64,000 nucleotides of DNA from assembly GCF_022201045.2 (NCBI RefSeq), contig NC_068563.1, positions 29,361,001-29,425,000 of the forward strand. The letters are read 5' to 3'. How positions within the stretch are numbered: the stretch's first letter is position 1; each line of letters starts with the position of its first letter. Source of the stretch: Citrus sinensis. Lineage: Eukaryota > Streptophyta > Magnoliopsida > Sapindales > Rutaceae. The notes beneath the pieces are model-generated. The model ran no database searches. It was given only the letters and a program-made list of their open reading frames with translations, and was not told where the DNA came from. Of this stretch, positions 50,970 to 62,975 are shown one piece after another. A program made the translations under genes and the position numbers.

Positions 50970-53900
50970 TTTTCACTCTCTCTATATCTTTGAAGCAAAC
51001 AAATGCAGAAATTGAATGAAACCTCCTGAGAAATTGAGTCTCTGTTGCTTTATATGAATTAATAGTAATATTTAGCAATAGGGCCTTTTTTTTAAATTTT
51101 AAAAATATATTATATTACTGAATGATTTTAAAAGAAAATGGAGATGCAGAGCGAACTGCAAAGCGATGGTGACGGCTGCAGCTCCGATGTGGCGGAGGTG
51201 ACTTAAATATTTTTATCAGCTGCTTTAGCTCATAATTTTCTTCCATAAATGCCCTTGTATCTATCACTCCACATCGTCCATTGTTTTTCTTTGGCTAATA
51301 ACATCTCAATCCTTTAACTTCTAAATGTTCGCAATCAAAGATATTGTTTATTCATTTGTTATAAATTAGGTTATTGATTGAGATCGGTTGATCGTATTCG
51401 AATGATCAAAATACTATTATAATATAAATAAAAATTAACCTAAGAGATTCATCTAAAAATAAGGTGGAATATAATGTAATTCTCACTAAATATTAGATAA
51501 ATTTTAAAATTCATATGATAAGTGGCATTTCATTTTACATGAGTTTTGCAGATATATATAACATCGGTCTTACTTATTGAAAAGGTATAAAGATAAGTAA
51601 CTTGAGTATTTCAATGATTATCGATTATTTAAGGGGCTAATCCGGTACAAATCCATAAATTACCCATTAACACAAAAGCTTATATAAAAGAACATATTGT
51701 ATAAACGATGGGATTGGGATGCTATTGCTCTGTATATCTCATGGCTTATTCTCCCCTTATTTTTTTTATGAACATATTGTTTAATTCAACATTGTTCAAT
51801 CTTTTTTCTTTCTTTTTTATTTTTGTTCGAGATGCATTTTTTAGGTCAACATTGTTGGTTCCTTTTTCCCCCTCAATGTTTTATACTTTTATTGATAAAC
51901 ATTTCCTTCTTTTTTTTCTTTTTTTTTTTGGTCGCTTTTGATAATTATATTTCTTTAAAATAAAAACGTAAAGAATGGTTATTTAATAAGTAGAACTTGT
52001 AATGAAATTGAAATATGCCAATCAAACTCAAAGGGAAATTATTAGCTTACAAGGAAGGTTTGGGTTTGCTTCATTAGTAATTAGTATAGTGTAGTCGTTC
52101 GAAGCTAACATGAAATGCTGGGTTCACATATTATGTTCACAAGTTCCTGATGTCATCGACATTTTTTATTCAAAGACTTTCAAGAAATTTTGAACATTAT
52201 TGTTCTTATAGCTATAAAACTTTGAATGGGTTGTTATGAGAATCTACAATAATTTATTCAAAACTTACATCTTCCGAGTAATCATAATGATTACAGAAGA
52301 CATGCTTCTTTTCTTTGTTACTTTTAGCTCTGGAAACAAGATTAAACAACAAAAGAGACAGTTTTTGAGTTGGCCAGTTTTAAAGTTGGGCTAAAACAAG
52401 CCCATTAAGGCTCAAAATCCTCCCTTTTTTTGTTTCAATTATTGTCTTTCATGAAAGCAAAGGGGCCTCCTTGCATTGCGCGTGCGTATGTTACATTTGG
52501 TGTAAGTAACAGTAATGACGTGACCAATGTAAAGAGGCCAAACCGGTTTGAACAAGCTTTTAATACATTGCGTATGTTACATTTGGTAAAAGGAGCACGT
52601 GGCGGTAAGGGGGGGCAATATTAAAAGCTTGTTCAAACCGGTTGAAAAGCCAGTTGCAAAGTGTCAAAGTCAAACTCAATGTCTCATTCTTTAGAATAGC
52701 CGGTTAAACGCCAGCGGCAAAGTCAGTGAAAATTTCAGAAACCAAATGAAAATTTGGAACCTAAAATTTGTTTTTCCATCCCGACGGAAATGCGGCTGTC
52801 AAAAATTTAGAATCCACTATCTCATGCTCCGTTTATTAAAGGAAGCAACATCGCCCCTCTCTAATATAATCAATGAAATATTCGTAGTTTTATATTGGAA
52901 TTTATTGATTAAAGGTTGAAAAAAGAAATTGTTTACAGGTTTCGTCTCTTGCTAGTGATTACACAAATGAGGAGGAGCTGCGGTTTGAGAAATGAGGAAG
53001 TGTTTCGAAAATTGCAAATTTGATTCTTTATTTGAATTTTTTTTTTCAATTAATTTTTTGTTATATCATTGAACATATTTCCCTATCATCACAGTGTTAA
53101 CAACAATATAGTAAACAACATTAAACTACATTGCATATGCCACTTAACTATTAACTATGTTTCATCTTACTTCAGTTACTGCATTCAAAATATCAATTGT
53201 ACCCATGACTTAGATTTCCTAAATACCATATAACCAATAACCTCCAATATATTGTTTTGAACATATTCCAAAATCATACTTATAAATAAGAAATGAAACT
53301 GTAATAAAATTTTTCCCTTTTTTTTTATCATCTTCATTGGTTTTGGCCTTAGCTTTCTTTTCTTCACAATCAATGATCTGGTTTAAGTCCGTTTCACTAG
53401 TCAATACATTGACACATTTTTCACATAAATTTATGTCCCTTTTCTCTATCATTTCTTTCCATCTGCAAGTCATTTTCTCTTTTCGCCATAAGAAACAAAC
53501 CAATTTCATACATTCATCTTTCCATTTCTAACTTTTGATATGTCGTCTCCACTGATTTTCAATCATAGCCTTAACCCATACTCTTAAGATCAGCTTTCAT
53601 GAGGGTCGAATATGGGAGTTTTCCAATTAAAGGTGTCAAAATAAAAAAAGGAACCAGCCATAACAATGAATGATGTATGGGAAATTATTTGGGCAAGAGA
53701 ATTTGACAAGATGAGGTTTGAAATTTTTGCAATTTCAATGAAATTCAAGTTGCTCTGGGTTCGGCTCTGGTGAGTAGCAATTTTTTAGGATTCCCAAATT
53801 TAAGTGAATCAACAAAATTGAATAAGGAAACTGAGATAATCGTATGATAATTGAGATTCTCTACCGAACAACTATTTCTTTTCTGCTTTTTGAATCCCTA

Positions 53901-54273
53901 ATTACTCTAATTTTTTTCTCTTCTATTTTTCATACCCGGAGTACACACTCATCACTTATCTTTTTCCCTCTATAAAATTGTTACCCATTAGTCATTACCC
54001 TTGAGTGTTGGTTTCTCAGAACCCTTTCTGCAGGTTGCCCATCTTTTGTTTAAATTATTCATTTGGTCATTGTACCTATACCTTATTTTGTGTTAAATCT
54101 CTTTCCATCTATTGGATTTGAGAAATTACAAATCCAACGATCCATATTGCCCGGCTGTTTGTTTCAGCAAATGTAACATTGGCACTACCCCTTGCATTTT
54201 ATGATATATGTTGCATATATTAAGGTGAGTGATGTTATTCCAACCCCCTAAAAAATTCTTATAAAATCTCTTA
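50970..54273. other. Gene-free AT-rich region
   Basis: The first 150 bases are the TOPP leader and promoter. The rest is AT-rich with T-runs (51815-51930) and no supportable gene. The inverted repeat at 52541-52643 is listed separately. Confidence 0.55.
52541..52643. repeat. Perfect 25-base inverted repeat with 53-base loop
   Basis: The arm at 52541-52565 (beginning AACCGGTTTGAACAAG) is the exact reverse complement of 52619-52643. The loop holds a second copy (52569-52587) of TGCGTATGTTACATTTGGT, whose first copy is at 52483-52501. The pattern could be a template-switch rearrangement or a small hairpin transcript. Confidence 0.9.
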
Positions 54274-55294
54274 GGGTCAGTTTGGGAATGTTGTAACTTT
54301 TAAAATAATTATTGTTAATTGTACTGTATAAATAATCAACTGTGAAGAGAATCAGTTAAGTGCTTGATAAGTTTTATTTTCAAAAGTATTGTGAGTTTTG
54401 AAAGCAGTTATGAATGTTTGGTAAAATCTTACTATTGAACTATTATGAGAAAACAAATAACTAAAACATACGTAACGTAGTATATATTTTACTTACACTT
54501 ATAAAAGCATGTACATACAATATTTTTAATTGTGTATTATAATAATTTTAACTAAAGATAAAATTTATACTATATTGATTTTATTTCTTTTATTTTTTAT
54601 CTTAAAACAATTGATAATTAAAAAATCAACTACAATTTTGAAAGCAGTTATGGGTGTTTGTTAAAATCTTACTGTTAAACTACTAAGAGAAAACAAATGA
54701 TTAAAATATACGTAATGTATGATATATTTTACTTACACATATAAAAACATGTACATACAATATTTTTAATTGTATATTACAATAATTTTAACTAAAGAAA
54801 AAATTTATACTATATTGATTTTATTTCTTTTATTTTTTTATCTTAAAACAATTGATAATTAAAAAATCAACTACAATTTTCATTAAAATAACATCAATCA
54901 AAGTATAACGAGGTACTCCAACAAATAAACATAAAAAAAATGTAATGAGCTGCAAAAACTCAAAAAGAAACAATAATAGAAGAAGAAATAGGTTAAAAAG
55001 AAAAGCGTGAATTATAATAAAAAATTAAATTATTGATTTCTTTCCAATTTGAATAAGGATAATTTTGGGATTATGTAATAATTATAAGAATATTTATGGA
55101 ATTATATTGAATGATAAAATTAATTCTCAAAATCAGAATTTAAAAATTACTCTCTCCCTACTATTCAAAATTAGTAGTAGGAGGGGCTAATTTTAATAAG
55201 AGTGATTTTGATTTTTTTTCACCAAACACTAAAATTAATTTTAAAATTTTCAAAATCACTTTTAAACCTCCCAAAAGTAATCCCAAACGGGTCC
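54274..55294. mobile_element. MITE with gggtc(a/c)gtttggga ends and an internal 240-base tandem duplication
   Basis: The left end gggtcagtttgggaatg and the reverse complement of the right end (ggacccgtttgggattac) match imperfectly, as in a common class of plant hAT-type MITEs. The interior is AT-rich without coding capacity. It includes two adjacent copies of a 240-base unit: aaagcagttatg at 54401 and again at 54641, with similarity continuing to about 54880. I could not confirm a target duplication. Confidence 0.55.
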
Positions 55295-57319
55295 TTATTC
55301 ACTTTAATTACAAAAATATTTCTACATATTCATTTCTCAAAAAGAAAAGAAAAGAAAATCCTCATTTTCTCTCTCTAAAGGATCTTTACTTTCTCAACTT
55401 CAATAATTTTCTAGAGTGACCTATAGTATTTTTATTTTGCTTGAGATTTTCACTCATAATATAAACTCATGCGAAAATATGTTATTTGACTTGTTAATCG
55501 TGTTAGGCGCACAATTATATCTTATATAGTCAAATCTACATATGTTTGACTTTTTAGTCGTGGCTATTCTACCATAAATACTCCTAGAAATTTTATAAAA
55601 TTGTTGGATTCATATGCTATTACCCCTTTTCCATCGACTCTCCAGACAGCAAAACGTGTGCGTCGACTTGTCTTAAAGAATCGGCAAAAAAACAAAGAGA
55701 AAAAGAAAAGTGGTAACCGAATTATAGCTCCATTCGCATTAAAGGCGCGTGGCATGGGTCAAACATGCACGACGAATTTGTCTTCTCATTTCTGTCAAAC
55801 GGAGTCTGCCGTCTTGAAAACCTCCCTTAAATTCTGCACAAACATGGAAAGTGTGAATCGTCTCAGCCTCTCTATGTGAGGGGCCAATGACAATCAATGC
55901 GAATTCTTGACATAATTCTCTTTTTATTATTAATATCCCAAATCCCAATTTGATACCGTCTCATAATATACAGAGCAGACCCTTCAAATCTCCTTCAAGC
56001 TTTTCTCTTATTTGCTATTGTTCTCAGGTATGATCTTTAATGCCCCTTTTTCTTTTGGGAAATTTGTTGGGGTGTTCTGGATTTGCTTTGATGTGTTTTC
56101 AAATGGTTTTTTTGGTAATTTACTTTGTTGGATGAAATGTACGTGTGATCATGCAACATAGATTTTACGTGCTGGGATTTTGATGCTTTGCCCATTGCCG
56201 CCTCTATGTTTGTTGTTTAGGTTGGTGTCAAGTGATTGATGTTTTTGCTTTTGTGTTTAAGGACGTGAATGCAAGTTTAGGTTCTTAGCAGTGTTTGCAT
56301 TCAAGTACGATCATGCTGGATGAGTGGTTTGCCGGCTTGAGTGGATTTGTGCATAAAAATTTGAATTTTTGGAGTTTGATTCGTCTGAACATGTTTGGTT
56401 GATAAATTTTTTTTTTTTTAATCTGATGTGCATTGTAATTGTAAGGAAGTTCTATATTGAAGTGTGGTTCCTGCAATGATTTGCATAAATAATTATGTAA
56501 AATGGAATTATAAATGTGTTTAAAACATGTTAATCAAGTTGGCCTTTTTGGTCAACCTCTAATTAGTTCAGGATTGAGGAGCAACTGAGTCAATTTCAGC
56601 TTGATTAATTGCATGACATTGTTCTCAGGGCTGAAAAATGTAACTTACTACCCTGGAATGTTACAGAATGGCCGTTTGGATTCTTTGGGAGAGCAATGCC
56701 TCTTGACTTTGGTTGGATTGTATGGAGGGAGTGGCAGTGTGCTGTGAATTACAGATGCTTGTTAAGTTTAAAGGAGTTCATGCATGATGTTGTGCGGCCA
56801 ATTATGATTTATGAAGTCTTGAGTATTCAAGAAACAAGGCATCTGTGCAATGGGGGCTGTTTTTCCTAACAAATAAAATTAATTTAACGTTGCTGGGAGC
56901 AACGGCTTTGAGATGTATAAACAGTGGTGCAAGAGAAGATAAGAACATATATGTCTGAGATGCTAGGGCTAGCATTCAATGATGACAAGAGTCAGAACAT
57001 CACCTAAGATGACTTTGTAATGCTCCATTGGAAATTATTGACTGCCATATGAATAATAATAAGTAGTGTTTGTTGTGTCAGTCAAATGCAGTTGGAGGAC
57101 AAAATATTGTTGTAATTGATTGCATTAGATGGACCAGAGGAAGCTTCTCTTGATATTTGTCAATGTTAATGTAAAAATTTTGTCTTTCCAATTTTTTGTT
57201 TTTTTTTTCCATTTTGCATGAATATTTGTTTCTTTCTTAAGTTGGTCATTTTTTCCCCTTTTTTCAAAAGAAAAAAAAAAGGTTTCTTTGCGGAATTAAC
57301 CATCTTCTTGCCCATGCAG
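55295..57319 (+). promoter_or_regulatory. Promoter and 5' leader of the zinc transporter, with a probable leader intron
   Basis: Upstream of the MTP gene. A likely non-coding first exon ends at 56027 (ttctcag followed by donor gtatga). A pyrimidine-rich tract and atgcag acceptor end at 57319, directly before ATGG at 57320. That gives a leader intron of about 1.29 kb. Short frames inside it (for example 56609-56869) show no domain. Confidence 0.5.
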
Positions 57320-58468
57320 ATGGAAAGTGAGGAGTTATCCATTTTGGCATCAGAACACCAGCAGGATATAGAGATGCCAATATTCTATGAAGGAGATGTT
57401 GTCATTTCAGTGGCAACAGAGCTATCTTCTGGTTCTGCTTGTATCTTCTCCAAACAAGAAAATAATACATTAGAATCAACCGAGCGATCTAAGTCAGCTA
57501 TAAAACTTTTTTGCCTCATAATCTTCAGCCTTATTGCGATGGTAGTAGAGGTTGTTGGTGGATTTAAAGCAAACAGCCTTGCAGTAATGACAGATGCAGC
57601 TCACTTGCTTACAGATATTGCTGGATTCTCCATCTCTCTCTTCGCAGTCTGGGCCTCTGGTTGGAATGCAACATCACAGTATTCTTTTGGATTTAATCGT
57701 TTTGAAATTTTGGGTGCCCTTGTATCAGTGCAGCTTATATGGCTTATATCTGGGATCTTAGTTTATGAAGCAGTTGACAGAATTGTTCACAAAAGTCCAA
57801 CTGTGAATGGTCAACTCATGTTTGGAGTTGCAGCATTTGGATTTCTCATCAACATAATCATGGTCACTTGTATCGGTCATGATCATGCTCATCATGCCTG
57901 TGGGCACAATCATCATATTGGTGGTCATGTTCATGGTGATGACCATGGTCCTCATCACGAGGGAGAGAAATTATGTGCAGCTACTGAAGAAAATCAGACT
58001 AATCTGGAGTCAAATTCTCCCATAAAGACCAAGATGTTAAACATAAATCTCCAAGGGGCTTACCTACACATCATGGCTGATCTTATTCAATCTGCCGGGG
58101 TGATGATTGCAGGATTGATTTTGTGGGTAAAACCAGGTTGGTCTATAGTGGATCTTAGCTGCACTCTTATTTTTGCTGCTTTTGCTCTAAGTACTACTGT
58201 ACCCATGCTTAAGACTATCTTTGTGATATTGATGGAGAGGACGCCAAGTGAGATCAATGTTGCTAGACTGCAACGTGATCTCGAGTGTATCAAAGGTGTT
58301 CAAACTATTCATGACCTGCATGTTTGGGCAATTACGGTTGGGAAACTTGTATTGTCTTGCCATGTAATTGCCGAGCCTGCGGTCAGCTCTAGTGAAATTC
58401 TTGACAAGATTAGGGATTACTGTCAGAAAACACATAGAATTTGTCATGTAACAGTGCAAATTGAATAG
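57320..58468 (+). CDS. MTPB: Zinc cation diffusion facilitator (metal tolerance protein, MTP1/MTPB group)
   Basis: Zn2+/H+ antiporter that sequesters zinc, usually into the vacuole. Single coding exon, 382 aa from MESEELSILASEHQQ. An ATG six bases earlier (MQM) is also in frame, but it would be cut out if the atgcag at 57314-57319 is a splice acceptor. Six transmembrane segments are visible, starting IKLFCLIIFSLIAMVVEVVGG. Zinc-site residues are present in TM2 (MTDAAHLLTD) and TM5 (HIMADLIQSAGV). The TM4-TM5 cytosolic loop is His-rich (GHDHAHHACGHNHH, VHGDDHGPHHEGEK), typical of zinc CDFs. The C-terminal domain has TIHDLHVWAITVGK and ends HRICHVTVQIE. Family identity is certain. Assignment to MTPB rather than MTP1 rests on position in the syntenic block and on HIMAD in place of the HVLGD I recall for MTP1. 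Confidence 0.9.
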   Translation: MESEELSILASEHQQDIEMPIFYEGDVVISVATELSSGSACIFSKQENNTLESTERSKSAIKLFCLIIFSLIAMVVEVVGGFKANSLAVMTDAAHLLTDIAGFSISLFAVWASGWNATSQYSFGFNRFEILGALVSVQLIWLISGILVYEAVDRIVHKSPTVNGQLMFGVAAFGFLINIIMVTCIGHDHAHHACGHNHHIGGHVHGDDHGPHHEGEKLCAATEENQTNLESNSPIKTKMLNINLQGAYLHIMADLIQSAGVMIAGLILWVKPGWSIVDLSCTLIFAAFALSTTVPMLKTIFVILMERTPSEINVARLQRDLECIKGVQTIHDLHVWAITVGKLVLSCHVIAEPAVSSSEILDKIRDYCQKTHRICHVTVQIE

Positions 58469-59427
58469 ATAGCAAACAAATTGCCTATATATTGTGTATG
58501 TCCATGTTCTCATTCTTATTCCTTCCCCATTTAGTTGCTAAAAGAGGTGGTGTTCAAGATGTAGAGCATGGGGCTCTCTTAGCCAACTCATATATACTGA
58601 GAACAGGTGGATCCATCTTGGTCTTTCTTGCTTCTCCATTCCAATAATTGCAATCCATATTGAGACAATGACTGATCTGAAAATGATGGTAGGTTCTATT
58701 ATATGCTTGATTTATAAGCACCGTCCACCTACTGAGAATTGACAAAATGATGGTAAAGTGACATTTTATCTAATCATGGCTGAAAACAAACTCAAAACAC
58801 AATCTCTTAGCAGCCAGATGATATGACTTTACTTGCATTTCTACAATCCACATCCGAGAAAACAATAATGAGAGGTGATCTGGACGTATTCGGGATGACT
58901 TGGAAGCAAAGTCACTTTCGCAAAAGGGAAGTTGGTTTAAAGAAAGAACAAAACAGAATGGATTGCATAAAGAAAATGTCAAAACTCAAGAAGAATTGAT
59001 AGAGAAGTAATCTTAAAATAGTGATACATCTATTACAGGTTAGAAAGTAACCGAATGAACAAAAAAGGAACAAAAAACCAAACAGCAACACAAAAACTTA
59101 CAATGCCTCTTCTTCTGCCCCCCTACTTCTCCAAAAGTTAAATATAAGCTTCCAATTTCCTAGCCAAATTCCAGCATTGAACAATATTACTTTTCTAGGC
59201 AGCTGAGTTGAGAAAAGGGGCAAAAGAAAGGAGGAATCACCTATTTAAATTTCACAAGCTTCCTTATCACAACTCAACGAAGTAAAAGAAAAGTATTCTA
59301 CATGTCTCTCTCTTAGCCAAAGATTAAAAGAAATGGAAAATGAAAGAAAAAGAAAAAAAAAAAGAAACAAAAAGAAAAATGTCGGCCGGTATTGCATCTG
59401 TTTTCTTCCTCAAGTAACTCTATCATC
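58469..59427. other. 3' regions of convergent MTP and RabA genes
   Basis: Spacer between two convergent genes; no further gene supported. A-rich tracts lie near 59345-59380. Confidence 0.55.
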
Positions 59428-61231
59428 TTAGGTAGAACAGCAGCCTTTCTTCACACTTGGTGATGCATCATTAACATTAATAGTGGTTCCTTGACCAGGA
59501 AGAGCGGTATTAGCAGATGCCTGTTGGGCTGCTAATGCTTTTTTGCTTATGATGTGGTAAATCTCTGTCAAAATGGTCTGGAATGCCTTCTCAACATTGG
59601 TTGCTTCCAAAGCTGATGTCTCAAGAAATGAGAGACCTTCCTTCTCAGCCAAAGAATGGCCATCCTCCTCGGTAACAGCTCTCAGATGATTTAAGTCCGA
59701 CTTATTTCCAGCCATCATTATGACAATGTTTGAATCTGCATGGTCCCTCAATTCACGAAGCCACCTTAGGACATTGTCAAAAGTTTGCCTCTTGGTTATA
59801 TCATAGACAAGGAGTGCACCAACTGCTCCTCTATAGTAGGCACTGGTGATTGCTCGGTACCGCTCCTGGCCTGCAGTATCCCAAATCTGTGCCTTAACTG
59901 TTTTCCCTTCTACCTGCATCAAATATTAGATATTAGCTACACATAGATCCAGAGTGCAAACAATTTATCCACAACAGTATTAACGACATTTAAGGAAGCA
60001 AGTATATTTAATTATATGCTAGTTGGAACTTATATCCACAAAAGAAAACTCAAACCATACATCTTAGGCACAAAAGAAAGATGTAAATTCTTGAGGACTC
60101 GGGTGACCAAAGGAACATGTCAATCACTTTATCAGAAGATCAGCTCATCGTGTTCATTGATCTTCATTTGACAGAGTACCGGAGACAGTTATTTAATATT
60201 TATATTTTGTTTGAGCAAAGTTATTGTAGTTCTTTATATTATGTTGCAAGTCATTTGACTATCCCATCTACTGCGTCAATATCATAACAACCTGCTAGAG
60301 AACCCCATCCCCACACCTACACTGATCCATCAACAGTATATTAAGTAACGGTTCAGTTCATCCACCACATCTCTCAACAAACTGATAGTTCTGATGTCAT
60401 AAGGAGTTTCTTTACATCATAATAAATCACAGCAAGAAGAAACACATTATGCAATTTTTATTCATCGACTCCATCAATCATTAGCACAATCACCTAACTT
60501 GGCAAAGGTATCTCCACTTCATGGTATATAGTGGTACATTCGTACTTTGAATCAATGAAAAGACAAGTCTTATAGAAATCACTTACGATCATCTTCTTCT
60601 CACTAATTAGAGAGTCCACTCCATCACTCAAGATGCCTTCTCCTATGGAAACTGAATGTAAACCCAATTAAATACATACGAATCACCACCCAGGCTTAAT
60701 TATCACATTCATATTGATCTTGCAATTTTACAAGAAAAAGTCTTCAATGTGAGGCATGCCACATCATTACCACAATTTTATTCTTTTTTAAAAGCTTCCA
60801 AGCATTTTAAACAAAATGGATGTACAGGTGGCAATGCTTTATTCATTCGACATACCACCTAAGCATGACCATATAGAATTTCCAAAAAATAATCCTCATA
60901 CGGTGTCGTTTACTAAGGTCCCCACGCTAGGCAGTTCAAATTTCAGATCAGCCAATTTCATATGCCTGAAACAACTCATTGGACAATCTAACAACATGAA
61001 ACGCAACAGGATGAACAAATCGATCAAAGTCATTTGTTATAAACAGATCAAACGACAAATCATCACCTGAAGAGTCCTGGTGGCGAATTCAACACCGATG
61101 GTTGATTTAGATTCCAGACAAAACTCATTCCTCGTAAACCTCGAAAGAATGTTCGATTTCCCGACGCCAGAGTCGCCGATCAACACGATCTTGAACAGAT
61201 AGTCGTACTCGTGATCCACTCTACTCGCCAT
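59428..61231 (-). CDS. RABA2: RabA-type small GTPase
   Basis: Ras-superfamily GTPase of the Rab11/RabA group, acting at the trans-Golgi/early endosome in secretion and cell-plate delivery. Two exons: 61067-61231 and 59428-59913, with a 1.15-kb intron; 216 aa. All G boxes are visible: P-loop GDSGVGKS, switch [29 protein letters not shown] and [14 protein letters not shown]. The N-terminus [19 protein letters not shown] and the C-terminus VKKGCCST (double Cys for geranylgeranylation) are typical. The RABA2 label is based on general resemblance; another RABA subgroup is possible. Confidence 0.93.
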
Positions 61232-62729
61232 CACAACCTCTTCGATCTCTCTCAAACAGAACCTGCATCCAAACACGGCCTAAAATTCAACCAAACTTCA
61301 ACTTCAAAAATAAAAACATAAAAATAAATAAATAGATCAGAAACGGCAACGTTCACGGTTACTTTTGAAGGCGTACAGATCGAGAGAGAATGCGAGTCCT
61401 GGTACGGTGATTGGAGGAAGAGAAATTGGGCAAGGGGATTGTTGTTTGTTGTCCAATAGGAGAGGGGGGGGGAGAGAGAGAATGGAAACAACAAAAAAAC
61501 GATGAAACGGACAAGAATGGATTTTATATATGCGGTATTTATTTTTATTTACTTTTGTTTCCTATTTGTTTTTTTGAAAAACATGAAACGATGTCGTGGT
61601 TTGGAGGGGGGAAAAGTACAAAATGGTGAGATGGCTACTGACAGTGGCAGGCTGGCAGGTGGTGCACAGTGGATGTTTAGTGATTTCCACGACCCTCGTC
61701 TATTGGGATTTTTAATTTCAGTTTTATTCAGGGAAAAAGTCTGTTCAAACATTAAAAAATAATTATTATTATATATATATATGGAAGAAAGGTTAGTCTT
61801 AATACGGTCAAATGCAGATTAACAAGGCCAACTGCCAATGGGATGTCGCCATGTCAGCCTTCTGATTTATAATCAAGTTTGGGTTTATATATACATATTT
61901 CAAATAAATATTTATATGAAAAACTTCAATTTATTAAACATCACATCTAAGTATTATAAATTGAAATGTAAAAAATTATCTACTAATTATCCGTTATATT
62001 ATAGGCGTGGGCATTTGAATTGGGTTGAAACTTTGAATTTAATTAGTTTCAAATCTCGAAGGCAAACTTTCGATTCATTTAACTTAAAAAAAAATACATA
62101 ATTTAAAGAACCTAAACCTAGTTGGAAGCACATAAACAGTAAAACCTAATTCCAAAATTTCAAATCAATAAAATCCAAATTGAGTAAAAGAGAATTAAAA
62201 CTAAAACATAATGTATAATCCCGAAAATTGCAAATCGATAAAATCAAGAGAGTAAAGGGTGCCAAAATCCAAACCCGCCAGCCCACCTGTCTTTTGATTT
62301 TCTCAATTTGGATTTTCTTTTCTTTTTCTTTAATTTTGAAATATATTTTAATTTAAACCGAATTCAATTTTCTTTTTCTTTAAGAAATGCTAGTAACCAA
62401 ACTTGCCAGCAGCCGCATGGCAGCAAGGCCCGCAAGCCCACAACTTCCTGCTGGCCCGCGTATCTGTCTTCCGCTGCCCCTGGCTCGCCATTGCAACGCA
62501 ACCCGATAGCCACGTCGTGGAGATCAGCTTCTAGTTCCAGTTCAAGGCATCAGTCAAGCTTCCGTTTTGATTTATATGTACCTAAATCTTTACACTTTTG
62601 TTTTTCTTGTTTTATTTTGTAACTATCTTTATTTTTTCAGCCTGCCTTTTGTGATTTTTTTGGATTCTTATTTGTGATTATATTCGACTCATGATAATTG
62701 GGTGCAAATAAGTATATGCAAAAGAGAAA
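61232..62729. other. Promoter of RabA and spacer
   Basis: RabA leader and promoter (to about 61700), then AT-rich spacer. A short GC-rich island at about 62395-62560 stands out, next to the Copia fossil; it may belong to the same old element, but no domain can be assigned. Confidence 0.45.
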
Positions 62730-62975
62730 TAATTTTCTCGTAAAAATAAAATTCGATATAAGGTTAGATTGGTAATGAAGGGTTATGCTCGGGAGAAAAG
62801 AATAGACTACAATGAGATATTTTCTCTAGTTGTAAAACATTCATATTTCAAAATTTGTTAACCATGGTTGCGTAATTTGATTTTGAAGTAATTCATCTTA
62901 AAGTAAAAACTATATTTTTACACGGTGATGTGGAAGACAAAATCTACATAACTCAGTCAGATGGATTCAAGGTTG
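62730..62975 (+). mobile_element. Degraded Copia reverse-transcriptase fossil
   Basis: Conceptual translation resembles the start of a Copia reverse transcriptase: RLVMKGYARGKRIDYNEIFS and later IFLHGDVEDKIYITQSDGF. It is a small, heavily broken remnant without LTRs in view, on the plus strand, unrelated to the young element at 8-12 kb. It looks much older. Confidence 0.75.

Noticed and set aside
56609-56869. 86-aa ORF upstream of the zinc transporter
   Set aside because: It sits in the likely leader intron and has no domain or homolog I recognise.
62395-62560. GC-rich Ser/Arg frame, considered as a gene
   Set aside because: No start, no conserved domain, and it adjoins a Copia fossil; probably repeat-derived.
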